From the NCBI GenBank assembly GCA_002418835.1, contig DIEX01000018.1:128103-192102 (forward strand): a DNA stretch of 64,000 nucleotides. Direction: 5' to 3'. The translations under genes were made by a program, and so were the position numbers. This DNA comes from Spirochaetia bacterium UBA5763 (GTDB lineage: Bacteria > Spirochaetota > UBA4802 > UBA5550). Of this stretch, positions 23,395-32,267 are shown piece after piece (within the stretch, counting starts at the first letter, position 1; each line of letters begins with the position of its first letter). The notes beneath the pieces are model-generated. The model made no database searches. It was given only the letters and a program-made list of their open reading frames with translations, and had not been told where the DNA came from.

Positions 23395-24138
23395 GTGAGT
23401 AACGAAATAAATTCAGAAAATAGATCCCTTCGCGAAGAGCTGAGAAAACTGAGGGCTGTATGTATATTTACAGGCGGCGCGGCCCATGATTATAATAATG
23501 CTCTCACTGCGGTAATGGGTAATATATCCCTGGCAAAGCTTGAAGTTGAAGGTAACCAGGAACTGATGGATCTGCTAAAGGATGCTGAAAAAGCGGCCGG
23601 CAGAATAAAAAGTATGACTGAAAGAGTTGCGCTCTTTGCCCGCGGTATTAAAATAAACAAGAAGTCCGGCAGTGCCGGTGAAGTTGTACGCAATGCGCTT
23701 TCATCTGCGGCTAAAGATTATCCCGGCACATTAAAAATTGATATCGCTGATGGTTTGCCGGAGGTGGAGCTGGATCCGGATCTTATAAATGAAGCCCTTG
23801 TATGTATAATTGAGAATGCACTCGAAGCAGCCCCTGCATCTGATGGTGTTATAGAAGTTACAGTATCAAGGGAGGACGTAAGGAATTCATCAAAGATTTA
23901 CGGCAGCGGTGTTGCGGATGGAGACTATATAAAAATATCAGTAAAAGATAATGGAAAAGGTTTTAATCCTGATGATTCTGCTCTTCTTTTTGATCCATAC
24001 TTTTCCACAAAAAAAGGGAGGGAGGGAATCGGCCTTGCTCTTGCATATTCAACATTAAAAAGACACCGCGGTTTTATAACCGCAGCGCTTCCGCAGGGCG
24101 GAGGATCTCTTTTTTCAGTTTTTATTCCGCTATTTTAA
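23395..24138 (+). CDS. Cytoplasmic sensor histidine kinase (NtrB-like core only)
   Basis: A 247-residue kinase core without a sensor domain. The phospho-accepting histidine is His31 in GGAAHDYNNALTAVMGN. The HATPase part has an N-box (EALVCIIENALEAAP), G1 (VKDNGKGFNPD) and G2 (GREGIGLALAYSTLKRHRG). All catalytic motifs are intact, so it should autophosphorylate, presumably after binding another protein through its short N-terminus. No response regulator is adjacent. GTG start three bases after the HIT gene; last gene of the lolA-pgsA cluster. Confidence 0.85.
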   Translation: MSNEINSENRSLREELRKLRAVCIFTGGAAHDYNNALTAVMGNISLAKLEVEGNQELMDLLKDAEKAAGRIKSMTERVALFARGIKINKKSGSAGEVVRNALSSAAKDYPGTLKIDIADGLPEVELDPDLINEALVCIIENALEAAPASDGVIEVTVSREDVRNSSKIYGSGVADGDYIKISVKDNGKGFNPDDSALLFDPYFSTKKGREGIGLALAYSTLKRHRGFITAALPQGGGSLFSVFIPLF

Positions 24139-24348
24139 TAAGCAGAATAAAAATTATAATTTATATAATCAAAATATTCCAAAGAAAATTATTATAATTA
24201 ACTCAATTATTGAAATTCCCCTGAATCTGTATTATCGTATAGAAAATGTTATAACTGCTTCCTTCCCGGATTCGCAGCCGGTAAGTATACTGATTTTGAA
24301 CAAGCTGTTCATATCTGGAATAAATTAATATAGCGGAGATTCTGAACA

Positions 24349-26907
24349 ATGAAAAAGATTAGAGAATTTAAAGTGGTGCCGTATCTTCCCGACAAACTTA
24401 AGCCCCTTATGAAAATCGCGGAAAATCTCTGGTGGGTGTGGAATTTTGAAGCTATAGATCTTTTCAGAAGGATTGATGTTGATCAATGGAGAGATTCAGG
24501 GCACAATCCGATCAGCTTCCTCGGATCACTGCCTCAGAAAGCCCTTGATGCGGCTGCAAATTCAGAAAGCTTTGTCGCACACATGCAGCGCGTTGAGGCG
24601 GAGCTTGACAGGCATATGACACGCCCCACATGGTATGATCAGAATATGGGGGATCTGGAGAATGTGGCAATAGCTTACTTCTCCGCAGAGTTCGGAATCC
24701 ATGAATGTGTCCCTGTTTATTCCGGGGGCCTTGGAATTCTTGCCGGGGACCATCTTAAGTCTGCATCTGAACTTGGCGTGCCTCTCTATGGAATGGGGCT
24801 TCTCTACAGGCTCGGTTATTTCAGGCAGTACCTCAACCTTGACGGATGGCAGCAGGAGCGTTATCCTGAGACAGATTTTTTCAACATACCTGTAAGCCTT
24901 GTTAAAAATGAATCAGGTGAACCTGTGGTTATTGGTGTAGAATATCCAGGAAGAACTGTTTATGCAAGAATATGGAAGGTCCAGACAGGGAAGGTAATCC
25001 TGTTTCTTCTTGATACAAATATTGAACGCAACATTCCCGATGACAGAACAATAACAGACCAGCTTTACGGCGGCGATTCCGAGATGAGGGTAAAACAGGA
25101 ACTGATGCTTGGTATCGGGGGAGTCCGCGCTTTCAGAGCTATGGGGATCAATATTACAGCCTATCATATGAATGAGGGGCATGCCGCTTTTCTTGCAGTT
25201 GAGAGGATCAGGATAGAGATGAAGGAGCACGGGATGTCCTTTGATGAAGCTCACTCCTTTGTTACATCAACTAATGTGTTTACCACTCATACACCTGTCC
25301 CTGCGGGTAATGACAGGTTTACCCCTGAAATAATTGACAAGTATTTTTCGGATATATATGCGGAATTCGGGATCGACGCGAAAAGATTTATGGCGCTGGG
25401 GCGTGAAAATCCTTTTGACGAAGAAGAGGAATTCTGCATGACTGTGCTTGCCATAAAAACGGCTTTCGCGTGTAACGGTGTTTCGAAACTTCATGGTGAT
25501 GTGTCAAGAAGGATGTGGAACAGGATATGGCCGAAACTTCCGCCTCACGAAGTCCCTATTGGCCACATAACAAATGGTATACAGACACTCTCCTGGACAT
25601 CGGATGAGATGATGAGACTGTTTCACAGATACCTTGGGCCGGGGTGGATTGATAATCCGGCATCTAAGGATATATGGAAAGGGATAGATAATATACCGGA
25701 CTCCGAACTCTGGAGATGCAGAGAGAGGCTGCGTGAAAGGCTTGTCAGTTTTGCCCGTAAGCGCCTTCATGCCCAGCTTCTTGCCCGTGGAGTTCCGCGT
25801 AAGCATGCGGCGGTTGCAAGTTCTGTGCTTGACCCGGAGGCTCTGACAATAGGTTTCGCAAGACGTTTTGCCACATACAAAAGAGCGACTCTTCTCTTCA
25901 GGGATATAGACAGGCTTATCGGTACTCTGACATCCGGTAAAAGGCCGGTGCAGATTGTGTTTTCCGGGAAAGCACATCCGCGTGACAACAACGGAAAGGA
26001 ATTTATAAAGGAGATCATTCATCTCTCCCGTGATGAAAGGTTGAGAAAGAAAATTGTATTCCTGGAAGACTATGAGATCAATATAGCAAGGTACATGGTA
26101 CAGGGAGTTGATGTCTGGCTTAATAATCCCATAAGGCCCAAGGAGGCCTCAGGAACAAGCGGTATGAAAGTTGTTCCCAATGGCGGACTCAATGTCAGTG
26201 TCCTTGACGGGTGGTGGGACGAGGGTTACAATTCAAACAACGGCTGGGCCATTGGCAATGGCGAGGTATATGATGACCAGGGGTACCAGGATGAAGTGGA
26301 GAGCCTCTCAATATATAATCTGCTTGAAGAGGAGATTATCCCTCTGTTCTATTCGCGCGGTGATGACGGCCTCCCGGAGGGGTGGCTTGCAAAGATACGT
26401 GAATCTATGAAGACCATTATTCCGGAATTTAATACAAACCGTATGGTAAAAGATTATGCAGAGAAGTACTATTTCTCAGCACATAAAAACTACACCGGTT
26501 ATCTTAAAGACAATTTCACTATTTCAAAAAACATCTCGGAGTGGAAAGAGAGAGTGAAGAAAGTCTGGAGTGACGCGAGAGTAATTGACATGAACATGGA
26601 GGAGCGTCAGGATGTAACAGTTGGTACCAGGATGAAAGTGACCGCAAGAATTAACCTGGGCAGGCTGAATCCTGAGGATGTCCTTGTGGAACTCTACTTC
26701 GGCTCAGTGGATCAGTATGGGGACATAACCGACGGTGTGGCAGTACCAATGGAAAACACGGGAGGAGAGGGTAAAGGGATCTTCAGTTATTCCGGACAGA
26801 TGCTCTGTCTTCAGTCCGGACGGTTCGGTTACAGCATAAGGATCATTCCGTTTAACAGGTATGCGTCACGGAAGTTTGATCCCGAGCTTCCATTTACATG
26901 GGCATAG
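24349..26907 (+). CDS. glgP: Alpha-glucan (glycogen) phosphorylase with DUF3417 N-terminus
   Basis: An 852-residue phosphorylase that releases glucose 1-phosphate from glycogen or maltodextrin. The N-terminal DUF3417 region is clear (AENLWWVWNFEAIDLFRRID), followed by YFSAEFGIHECVPVYSGGLG. The pyridoxal-phosphate lysine lies in EASGTSGMKVVPNGGLN and is followed by DGWWDEGYN. This is the short alpha-glucan phosphorylase subfamily common in anaerobes, extended by a C-terminal domain. Single gene, followed by a clear terminator. Start ATG 24349 has GGAG nine bases upstream. Confidence 0.93.
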   Translation: MKKIREFKVVPYLPDKLKPLMKIAENLWWVWNFEAIDLFRRIDVDQWRDSGHNPISFLGSLPQKALDAAANSESFVAHMQRVEAELDRHMTRPTWYDQNMGDLENVAIAYFSAEFGIHECVPVYSGGLGILAGDHLKSASELGVPLYGMGLLYRLGYFRQYLNLDGWQQERYPETDFFNIPVSLVKNESGEPVVIGVEYPGRTVYARIWKVQTGKVILFLLDTNIERNIPDDRTITDQLYGGDSEMRVKQELMLGIGGVRAFRAMGINITAYHMNEGHAAFLAVERIRIEMKEHGMSFDEAHSFVTSTNVFTTHTPVPAGNDRFTPEIIDKYFSDIYAEFGIDAKRFMALGRENPFDEEEEFCMTVLAIKTAFACNGVSKLHGDVSRRMWNRIWPKLPPHEVPIGHITNGIQTLSWTSDEMMRLFHRYLGPGWIDNPASKDIWKGIDNIPDSELWRCRERLRERLVSFARKRLHAQLLARGVPRKHAAVASSVLDPEALTIGFARRFATYKRATLLFRDIDRLIGTLTSGKRPVQIVFSGKAHPRDNNGKEFIKEIIHLSRDERLRKKIVFLEDYEINIARYMVQGVDVWLNNPIRPKEASGTSGMKVVPNGGLNVSVLDGWWDEGYNSNNGWAIGNGEVYDDQGYQDEVESLSIYNLLEEEIIPLFYSRGDDGLPEGWLAKIRESMKTIIPEFNTNRMVKDYAEKYYFSAHKNYTGYLKDNFTISKNISEWKERVKKVWSDARVIDMNMEERQDVTVGTRMKVTARINLGRLNPEDVLVELYFGSVDQYGDITDGVAVPMENTGGEGKGIFSYSGQMLCLQSGRFGYSIRIIPFNRYASRKFDPELPFTWA

Positions 26908-27060
26908 GCATCTGTTGAAGCTGATGAGACTTAATTGGTGTTACTATGTCTCTTCAATGCATTGTTAATGAGTCACTTAATGAAAACGTAATTTTTTTTA
27001 TTTTATCTGTTTGACTTATTTAAGATTGCTTTTATATTTGCGTGCATACATACCTTAAAC

Positions 27061-27090
27061 AACGGCAGAATATCTGCCGTTTCTTCTTTG
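27061..27090 (+). terminator. Intrinsic terminator after glgP
   Basis: AACGGCAGA (27061-27069) pairs with TCTGCCGTT (27073-27081) around a three-base loop and is followed by the T-rich TTCTTCTTTG. It is 154 bp past the glgP stop codon. Confidence 0.75.
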
Positions 27091-27189
27091 AATGATATTA
27101 AAATTTATTTTTGTGCAAATTAAAATAGATACGTTAATGGGCGAATGCCGATCACGGCATCATAAGTATGAAATTCCGTAAGGTGAATT

Positions 27190-27327
27190 ATGCGTGAAGC
27201 AAAAAATATAACTACCGTTGAATGCAGTAAAAAGTATGTCGATAAGATCAGGGAATCACTTATAAGAAAGATCCCTGATGAAAATAAAAATAATGAGGAG
27301 ATCGAATTTCTTCTTAAGAGACTTTAA
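27190..27327 (+). CDS. Small hypothetical protein, 45 residues
   Basis: A frame beginning MREAKNITTVECSKKYVDKI and ending with EEIEFLLKRL. AAGG lies six bases before the ATG. The composition is charged, helical and soluble, with no membrane segment. It fills the gap between the glgP terminator and the convergent AAA ATPase gene exactly, ending seven bases before that gene's stop. Family unknown. Good ribosome binding site and tight fit support it; short length is against it. Confidence 0.5.
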   Translation: MREAKNITTVECSKKYVDKIRESLIRKIPDENKNNEEIEFLLKRL

Positions 27328-27334
27328 TCTTCCA

Positions 27335-28582
27335 TTATTGTAACTGCGAGTTTTTCCACAGCTGTAGAGACTGCCTGTAATAATCAAAGGGCGGAGGAGC
27401 AGCTTCCATATCTTTAACAATGATCTTCCTGACCCATCTCCTCTCAGCCTGCTCACAGATATCTTTTATATTTCGCCCGGTCAGGTTGACGGACTTAAGC
27501 CCCAGGTGACTGCATTCATCTTCAGTAAGATGCTTCGCGTAATTACTGAAGATGGCAGCGCGTTCCTCAAGATTGGGGTATGGAAATTTTATTATCTGAT
27601 CGAACCTGCTGATAAGCGCGGGATCGAGATCGTTCATCCGGTTTGTCGCTCCGATAGTAACAGTTTTCTCAGCAGGGTCCATGCCGTCGAGTTTACGCAG
27701 TAGAACCGAGAGTATCCTCCTGGTAGCCTCAAACATATTCTGGTCACGCGATCCTGCCAGTGAATCTATCTCATCGAGAAATATTACTGCTCCCCCCATT
27801 AACTCGCACATGTCAAAAATTTCCGCCATGTTTCGTGATGATTCTCCATACCATTTAGACATAATCGATTCTACAGGAACATAGACTAAGGGGATGCTGC
27901 TTTCGTGCGCGATAATTCGTGCTGCTGTTGTTTTCCCCACACCGGGAGGTCCCTCAAAGAGAACAGCACGGGGCATGTTTGATTCAGGGCTTTTTCTTGT
28001 GAGGCGCATTACTGATTCATAAGCTTCAGGATTTTTAAGAGGGAGTATAACAGATTCACGGATCTTTCTTTTTGCCTCAGTATATCCCGCAATATAGTCC
28101 CAGTCCGGCGCGGTGTCGCTGCTGATGATTGAGGCTCCAAGTGATTTGAGTCTGCTCTCCGGATCAAATGCCAGCCCGGTGTTCAGCTTTTTGTAAATTG
28201 CTGTTACAGAATTAATCTCCTCCATTGTGAGTTCACCTTTCCTGGAGACTTCTGCGTAGGAGTTTATCAGACTGAAAAAATCGATCCTGAAATTATCTGT
28301 AATATTTTCGGTGTTAAAAATGTTGCTGTTCAGTGCCTGGAAGGAATAGTGACCTTTCTCAAAAGATACAATCCTGATATGTTCAATATGGCTTTTAAGA
28401 ACTTCAAGTGAATCAAAAAGCATAATGTCTGTCAGAGGCTGAAGGGGGAATTTAATTCTTGTGTGGCCCTTCTGGTATTCTATAGTCAACTGATGAGTGC
28501 CATCGGAAAACCCGTCGATTTTATTAAGCTCTGTTTCTATTATCTCCTTCATCCTTTCAAAGGGGATTACATTACTCTGCAT
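27335..28582 (-). CDS. AAA ATPase with unknown N-terminal domain
   Basis: A 415-residue protein. Residues 1-160 match no family I know. Residues 165-400 are a classical AAA module: Walker A GPPGVGKT at 211-218, Walker B VIFLDE at 266-271, and a second region of homology in IGATNRMNDLDPALISRFDQ with the arginine finger. The helix ATRRILSVLLRKLDGMD and the pore-like SKWYGESSR resemble the katanin/spastin/p97 group rather than ClpX. It should form a hexamer that remodels or unfolds a protein; no peptidase gene is fused or adjacent. Last gene of the 32.1-27.3 kb minus-strand run, 21 bp after a lipoprotein gene. Confidence 0.82.
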   Translation of the reverse strand: MQSNVIPFERMKEIIETELNKIDGFSDGTHQLTIEYQKGHTRIKFPLQPLTDIMLFDSLEVLKSHIEHIRIVSFEKGHYSFQALNSNIFNTENITDNFRIDFFSLINSYAEVSRKGELTMEEINSVTAIYKKLNTGLAFDPESRLKSLGASIISSDTAPDWDYIAGYTEAKRKIRESVILPLKNPEAYESVMRLTRKSPESNMPRAVLFEGPPGVGKTTAARIIAHESSIPLVYVPVESIMSKWYGESSRNMAEIFDMCELMGGAVIFLDEIDSLAGSRDQNMFEATRRILSVLLRKLDGMDPAEKTVTIGATNRMNDLDPALISRFDQIIKFPYPNLEERAAIFSNYAKHLTEDECSHLGLKSVNLTGRNIKDICEQAERRWVRKIIVKDMEAAPPPFDYYRQSLQLWKNSQLQ

Positions 28583-28603
28583 AGGTTATGTCCTTTTAAC
28601 AGT

Positions 28604-29203
28604 TCAGATTATAAATTTGAGTTTTATCAGTTTCCTGCTTTTTTCTATCATTTTTGTGTAGTCTTCATTCCAGTCAACGGTAATAATCACCAGATAAATT
28701 ATACCATTTTTAAGTTTGCTGAGTTCGGTTTTCTGGCTGTCTGAATCTAAATCTGCAAGAGCAAGAATATTTCTCTGACAGATTATTCCTCTCTCATGTT
28801 TTTTTATAAGATCGAACCTGTGGTCTGTGTCATCGGTATAATACCACAGGTTTGGCGTATCATTGGATATATGGAGTAAGCTCTGCTTGTTGAAAGGCTC
28901 TTCGTCTATGGCGGGATTCCGGAAGCCTATAAGTTCACTAAGAGGAAGGCCCGCAAGCGCATTATTGAATGACTCTGAACTGAATGACGCATTTATAAAG
29001 ATACTGTCCGGGCGTGAAAAATTTATAATAAAGGAGAATGGTATCCTCCTTATCTCCGCAGTGTTATCTTTTATATCGATTCTGTTCCCGGACTGTTCTA
29101 TGAATACTTCAACCAGTCTGGGCTGAGTGTCTTTTATACCTCTTCCGCACCCTGAAAAAATGGCAGTGAGAAGAATTATTATTAACGGGAATTTTTTCAT
29201 CAT
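28604..29203 (-). CDS. Lipoprotein of unknown function
   Basis: A 199-residue protein with a lipoprotein signal (MMKKFPLIIILLTAIFSGC, lipobox FSGC). The mature part is mixed alpha/beta without a recognised family; it contains FSFIINFSRPDSIFINASF and ends IEKSRKLIKLKFII. Anchored to the inner or outer membrane on the periplasmic side. It precedes the AAA ATPase by 21 bp on the same strand, a pairing with no clear functional explanation. Confidence 0.72.
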   Translation of the reverse strand: MMKKFPLIIILLTAIFSGCGRGIKDTQPRLVEVFIEQSGNRIDIKDNTAEIRRIPFSFIINFSRPDSIFINASFSSESFNNALAGLPLSELIGFRNPAIDEEPFNKQSLLHISNDTPNLWYYTDDTDHRFDLIKKHERGIICQRNILALADLDSDSQKTELSKLKNGIIYLVIITVDWNEDYTKMIEKSRKLIKLKFII

Positions 29204-29247
29204 AAACCGCCGCTGATACCAAATGAATTAAAACGTTTTTAACAGTG

Positions 29248-29784
29248 TTACTGTCTTGATTTAAATCGACCGAAAATCAGAGTCATACTTTTTTTTATCA
29301 GGAGATAAAGAGACATGAATACCACTATCCCCGCTACGGCATAAATAATCGAGTCAATACTGAATGATATGCCCGGGACAAAATCGGAATATGTCCCTCT
29401 GATTATATCCATATCCGATTTGCGGATAAATACAAAAAACTGCTTAATTCCGGATGCACCTGAAATCTGCTGATGAGCATCACTCAGGAAATTAAAACGA
29501 TCAATATTCTCAGACATTAATTTACCTGTTGAGGCGAATTCTTTCACACCGGACTGAATATGAAGCTGGACATATTCATCAAGGGGCCTGCCGCTATCTG
29601 CTGCTGCGGCTTTGTACTTTCCTATTAAAAGTTTCAGCTCATCTGCATGGCCGCCAAGCCTCTGAATATACTGAACAATAAAAGCAGGTATCTGCATGAA
29701 GATTAGAGCGCCTGCTGCTGCAATGGCTCTGTCAGCGATATGTTCTATAAGAATAAGAGGAGCGATGAGAATTTTTTTCAGCAT
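29248..29784 (-). CDS. DUF2937-like membrane protein
   Basis: A 178-residue protein with an N-terminal hydrophobic segment and the motif IPAFIVQYIQRLGGHADE that I associate with DUF2937, then about 80 soluble helical residues and a C-terminal membrane helix (IIYAVAGIVVFMSLYLLIKK). Both membrane segments suggest inner-membrane location with an extracytoplasmic helical loop. Function unknown. It lies 15 bp after queF and 44 bp before the lipoprotein gene. Confidence 0.7.
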   Translation of the reverse strand: MLKKILIAPLILIEHIADRAIAAAGALIFMQIPAFIVQYIQRLGGHADELKLLIGKYKAAAADSGRPLDEYVQLHIQSGVKEFASTGKLMSENIDRFNFLSDAHQQISGASGIKQFFVFIRKSDMDIIRGTYSDFVPGISFSIDSIIYAVAGIVVFMSLYLLIKKSMTLIFGRFKSRQ

Positions 29785-29799
29785 GTTTTCCTCTGTGGA

Positions 29800-30192
29800 T
29801 TATTTTACAGTATCTGAATCCATAATACAGGTGGCAAGAATCCCCCCCCGTACTTTGTAAACTGTCTTTACAGAGAGGTATTCAGGTGAAAGAACATTAT
29901 ACAGATCTTTATAAATCCTGTCAGTTACTGCTTCCTGATATATTCCCACGTTTCTGTAGGACATGAAGTAATACTTAAGTGATTTAAGTTCCACGATTTT
30001 TTTGTCAGGGATATAGTCAATTTCAACTTTTGCAATATCTGGAAGCCCTGAAAATGGACATACCGCGCTGAATTCATCAGTCTCATATTTTATCTTCTGG
30101 GGATTACCGGAGTAATCTATGGTCTCGAGAAATCCGCTTTTTATTGATTTCTCGTCTTCGAAGCTGAAAATTTTTCCCTCGGCAACAGGCAT
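29800..30192 (-). CDS. queF: NADPH-dependent preQ0 reductase QueF
   Basis: A 130-residue enzyme that reduces the nitrile of preQ0 (7-cyano-7-deazaguanine) to preQ1 in queuosine biosynthesis. The catalytic cysteine is Cys45 in AVCPFSGLPD, with the proton donor Asp52. The QueF signature ELKSLKYYFMSYR is at residues 68-80. This is the short unimodular form. GAGG lies six bases before the ATG. It has its own strong promoter and no preQ1 riboswitch in its roughly 20-base leader. No other queuosine gene is nearby. Confidence 0.93.
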   Translation of the reverse strand: MPVAEGKIFSFEDEKSIKSGFLETIDYSGNPQKIKYETDEFSAVCPFSGLPDIAKVEIDYIPDKKIVELKSLKYYFMSYRNVGIYQEAVTDRIYKDLYNVLSPEYLSVKTVYKVRGGILATCIMDSDTVK

Positions 30193-30219
30193 ATTATTAC
30201 CTCATATAACTTTAAATTA

Positions 30220-30249
30220 ATTATAATAAAAATCGCTTATTACAGTCAA
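30220..30249 (-). promoter_or_regulatory. Promoter of queF
   Basis: On the minus strand TTGACT (30244-30249) and TATAAT (30220-30225) are 18 bases apart, placing the start of transcription about 20 bases before the queF ATG. This is one of the best consensus matches in the window. Confidence 0.65.
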
Positions 30250-30300
30250 GAAAAAGAATTATACAAGGGGGGTGAATAAACTTCTGTAAAATAATTACTG

Positions 30301-30957
30301 CTAATCAATTTTAAAAAGAGCTTTGCCGTCATCAGAGACATTAAATTCAGCCTCACAGAAAGGGCAGATATGATCGCCCTTCTCTTTTATTCTGACAAGT
30401 GAGCCGCACTTAAGGCATTCAATAACAAAAGGATCAATTATGTCCTCTTCGATGAATTCAAAGTCATCGTTAAACTGTAAAGGTTCGTCTGAATCAGCAA
30501 GTTCCGGTTCAGGTAGAGTGATGCTGCTGATGCCGGTATTTTTTCCGGTTAACTCATTATATTCCGGGGATTCTGTCTTTTCTTCAACAAAGGGTTCATT
30601 TCCGGGAATTCCGGTTTCAATCATTTCGAGAGCTTCAGATATATTATCAGCAATAGTAAATATTCTGTTCAGGCCAAGTATGCGGAACAGCGCTGTTACT
30701 TCACTGTTGAGATTACAGAAAACTGCCGTGCCGTCTTTGGTGCTAAGTCTTTTATGAAGCATCAGTGCGGCACCAATCCCCTCCGAGCTTATAAAGCTCA
30801 GCTTTTTGAAATCGATGAGGATAAATAATGTATCATTATCAATCAGCTTTCTGGTGTAATCTTCAAAGTCGGAACCTGATTCACTGTTAAGCGGACCCTC
30901 TATCTCAACAATAGCAGCTTTTCCATGCTCAATCTCTTTATGATTAATGAAAAACAT
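30301..30957 (-). CDS. STAS domain fused to C-terminal zinc ribbon
   Basis: A 218-residue protein. Residues 5-105 are a STAS domain, with FKKLSFISSEGIGAALMLHK holding the serine (Ser58) at the phosphorylation position of SpoIIAA-type antagonists. An acidic linker of about 70 residues follows, and the C-terminus is a zinc ribbon (CLKCGSLV, then CPFCEAEFNV). The start is ATG 30957, one base after the stop of the upstream membrane-sensor gene. STAS fused to a zinc ribbon is uncommon to my knowledge. The tight linkage suggests that the sensor and this protein act together. Confidence 0.78.
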   Translation of the reverse strand: MFFINHKEIEHGKAAIVEIEGPLNSESGSDFEDYTRKLIDNDTLFILIDFKKLSFISSEGIGAALMLHKRLSTKDGTAVFCNLNSEVTALFRILGLNRIFTIADNISEALEMIETGIPGNEPFVEEKTESPEYNELTGKNTGISSITLPEPELADSDEPLQFNDDFEFIEEDIIDPFVIECLKCGSLVRIKEKGDHICPFCEAEFNVSDDGKALFKID

Positions 30958-30958
30958 C

Positions 30959-32134
30959 CTAACCTCTTCCATGCACAGGGATTGCGTCTCTTATCTCTTT
31001 TCTCTTCGCTTTCCTGATGGCATCAATACTTATTACAGGAGCAATATATACTCTCCCCCCTTCCTGAAGGTCGAGTTCAGGTTTTGCCGGTATCTCTTCA
31101 TCTATCTCTCCGAGGAGTTCTATTGTCACATATTCTTCATTATCTGCTGCCACATGGCTTGTCAGTTCTGGTAGAATTTCCTCATCTATTGCCGACAGGG
31201 TAAACAGTGGAGGCTCCTCTTCAATAATCATTTCGTCAAAAGGTTCTTCGGGTATTCCGTCAAGATCGTCATCAGCGAAGTAGACTTCAGATGCAGGAAT
31301 AACCTCATCAGTATGCAGCGGGATACTAACTACCATGCCTGATGCAGGGAGCTTTATCTCTGCCGGTGCTTCAGGTAATGCAAATTCTCCAGCTCTGCTC
31401 TGGATAGCCCGGTACCTGAACATAACGATAACAGAGATTAAAAGTGAAACACAGAACGCAGAGAGTATAACAGCTGTTATCATGATTCTCCCCCTGGCAA
31501 TCGATTCTTTAATTGAACCGAATATCCGCTCCTTGCTGATTATAAAATTAACAGCACCAACAGGCTTGCCGTTTATAAAAACACCTTTGGTGAAGAGCCA
31601 TCCTGATGAGTTAATTCCGGAGTAGCAATATTTCTGAAGAGGCTCCCTCTCTGTTCTGCTGAAGGGTACCTGTTTATCAATTATATTATAATCTGAAAGA
31701 AAGAGCTCCGTGTTTCTTTTCGTTACAGGCTGCAGGATCATCTCAAGGTTGTAAGACATTTCATCATTGGCAATATTGCCCATCAGATTCTTTTCAGTAG
31801 TTGTGTTTGAATGGACAATGAGTTTTCCGTCGCCAAGGATAAAGAAAGCTTCATCAATGGTGTTCTCTTCAATTTTTTCATGAAAAAGTGTTTTAAGTGA
31901 CGAATAATTTTTTGTTTTATAGCTCAGCTCAGCGACCCGCGCGAAGGCCTCAGCCATAGTCATGGAATAGTTTACCGTATATTTTTCAATCCGCTCAATC
32001 CCTTTTTTACCGTCAAGGTAAAGGTATGCCAGTGCGGCTCCTGAGCCAATTATTGTTTCAGTAAGGAAAAGGAGTATAAAAATCCCTGCAGGGAAGATCC
32101 ATTTCCTGAGTTTTTTTCTGTTTTTTTCAGTCAT
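30959..32134 (-). CDS. Two-helix membrane sensor-like protein without output domain
   Basis: A 391-residue protein. Membrane helices at about 12-36 and 217-240 bracket a periplasmic region of some 180 residues. That region has features of a Cache-type sensor (DEAFFILGDGKLIVHSNTTT, then GVFINGKPVGAVNFIISKERI). The cytoplasmic tail of about 150 residues is acidic and low-complexity (EEPFDEMIIEEEPPLF) with no kinase, GGDEF or methyl-accepting domain. It may signal through the STAS/zinc protein whose gene begins one base after its stop codon. Specific family unknown. Confidence 0.68.
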   Translation of the reverse strand: MTEKNRKKLRKWIFPAGIFILLFLTETIIGSGAALAYLYLDGKKGIERIEKYTVNYSMTMAEAFARVAELSYKTKNYSSLKTLFHEKIEENTIDEAFFILGDGKLIVHSNTTTEKNLMGNIANDEMSYNLEMILQPVTKRNTELFLSDYNIIDKQVPFSRTEREPLQKYCYSGINSSGWLFTKGVFINGKPVGAVNFIISKERIFGSIKESIARGRIMITAVILSAFCVSLLISVIVMFRYRAIQSRAGEFALPEAPAEIKLPASGMVVSIPLHTDEVIPASEVYFADDDLDGIPEEPFDEMIIEEEPPLFTLSAIDEEILPELTSHVAADNEEYVTIELLGEIDEEIPAKPELDLQEGGRVYIAPVISIDAIRKAKRKEIRDAIPVHGRG

Positions 32135-32210
32135 CTCTTAAGTTTCCCGGATATATTTTAAATTATAACTTTCTGGTATTCCATTATTCTTAATTATCGG
32201 CTTTTTGGTA

Positions 32211-32239
32211 TTTTAGATTGATAAAAAAAGGGGTATAAT
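32211..32239 (+). promoter_or_regulatory. Promoter of the Nudix-mnmH pair
   Basis: A perfect TATAAT (32234-32239) is preceded by GGGG and by a weak -35 (TTTAGA, 32212-32217) at 16 bases. The implied start lies about 22 bases before the Nudix ATG. Confidence 0.4.
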
Positions 32240-32267
32240 ATTGCATGAACAGCATGGTGTCTGATTT

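Noticed and set aside
24913..26022. Long antisense frames inside the glucan phosphorylase gene
   Set aside because: Composition mirrors the coding strand and nothing protein-like is seen.
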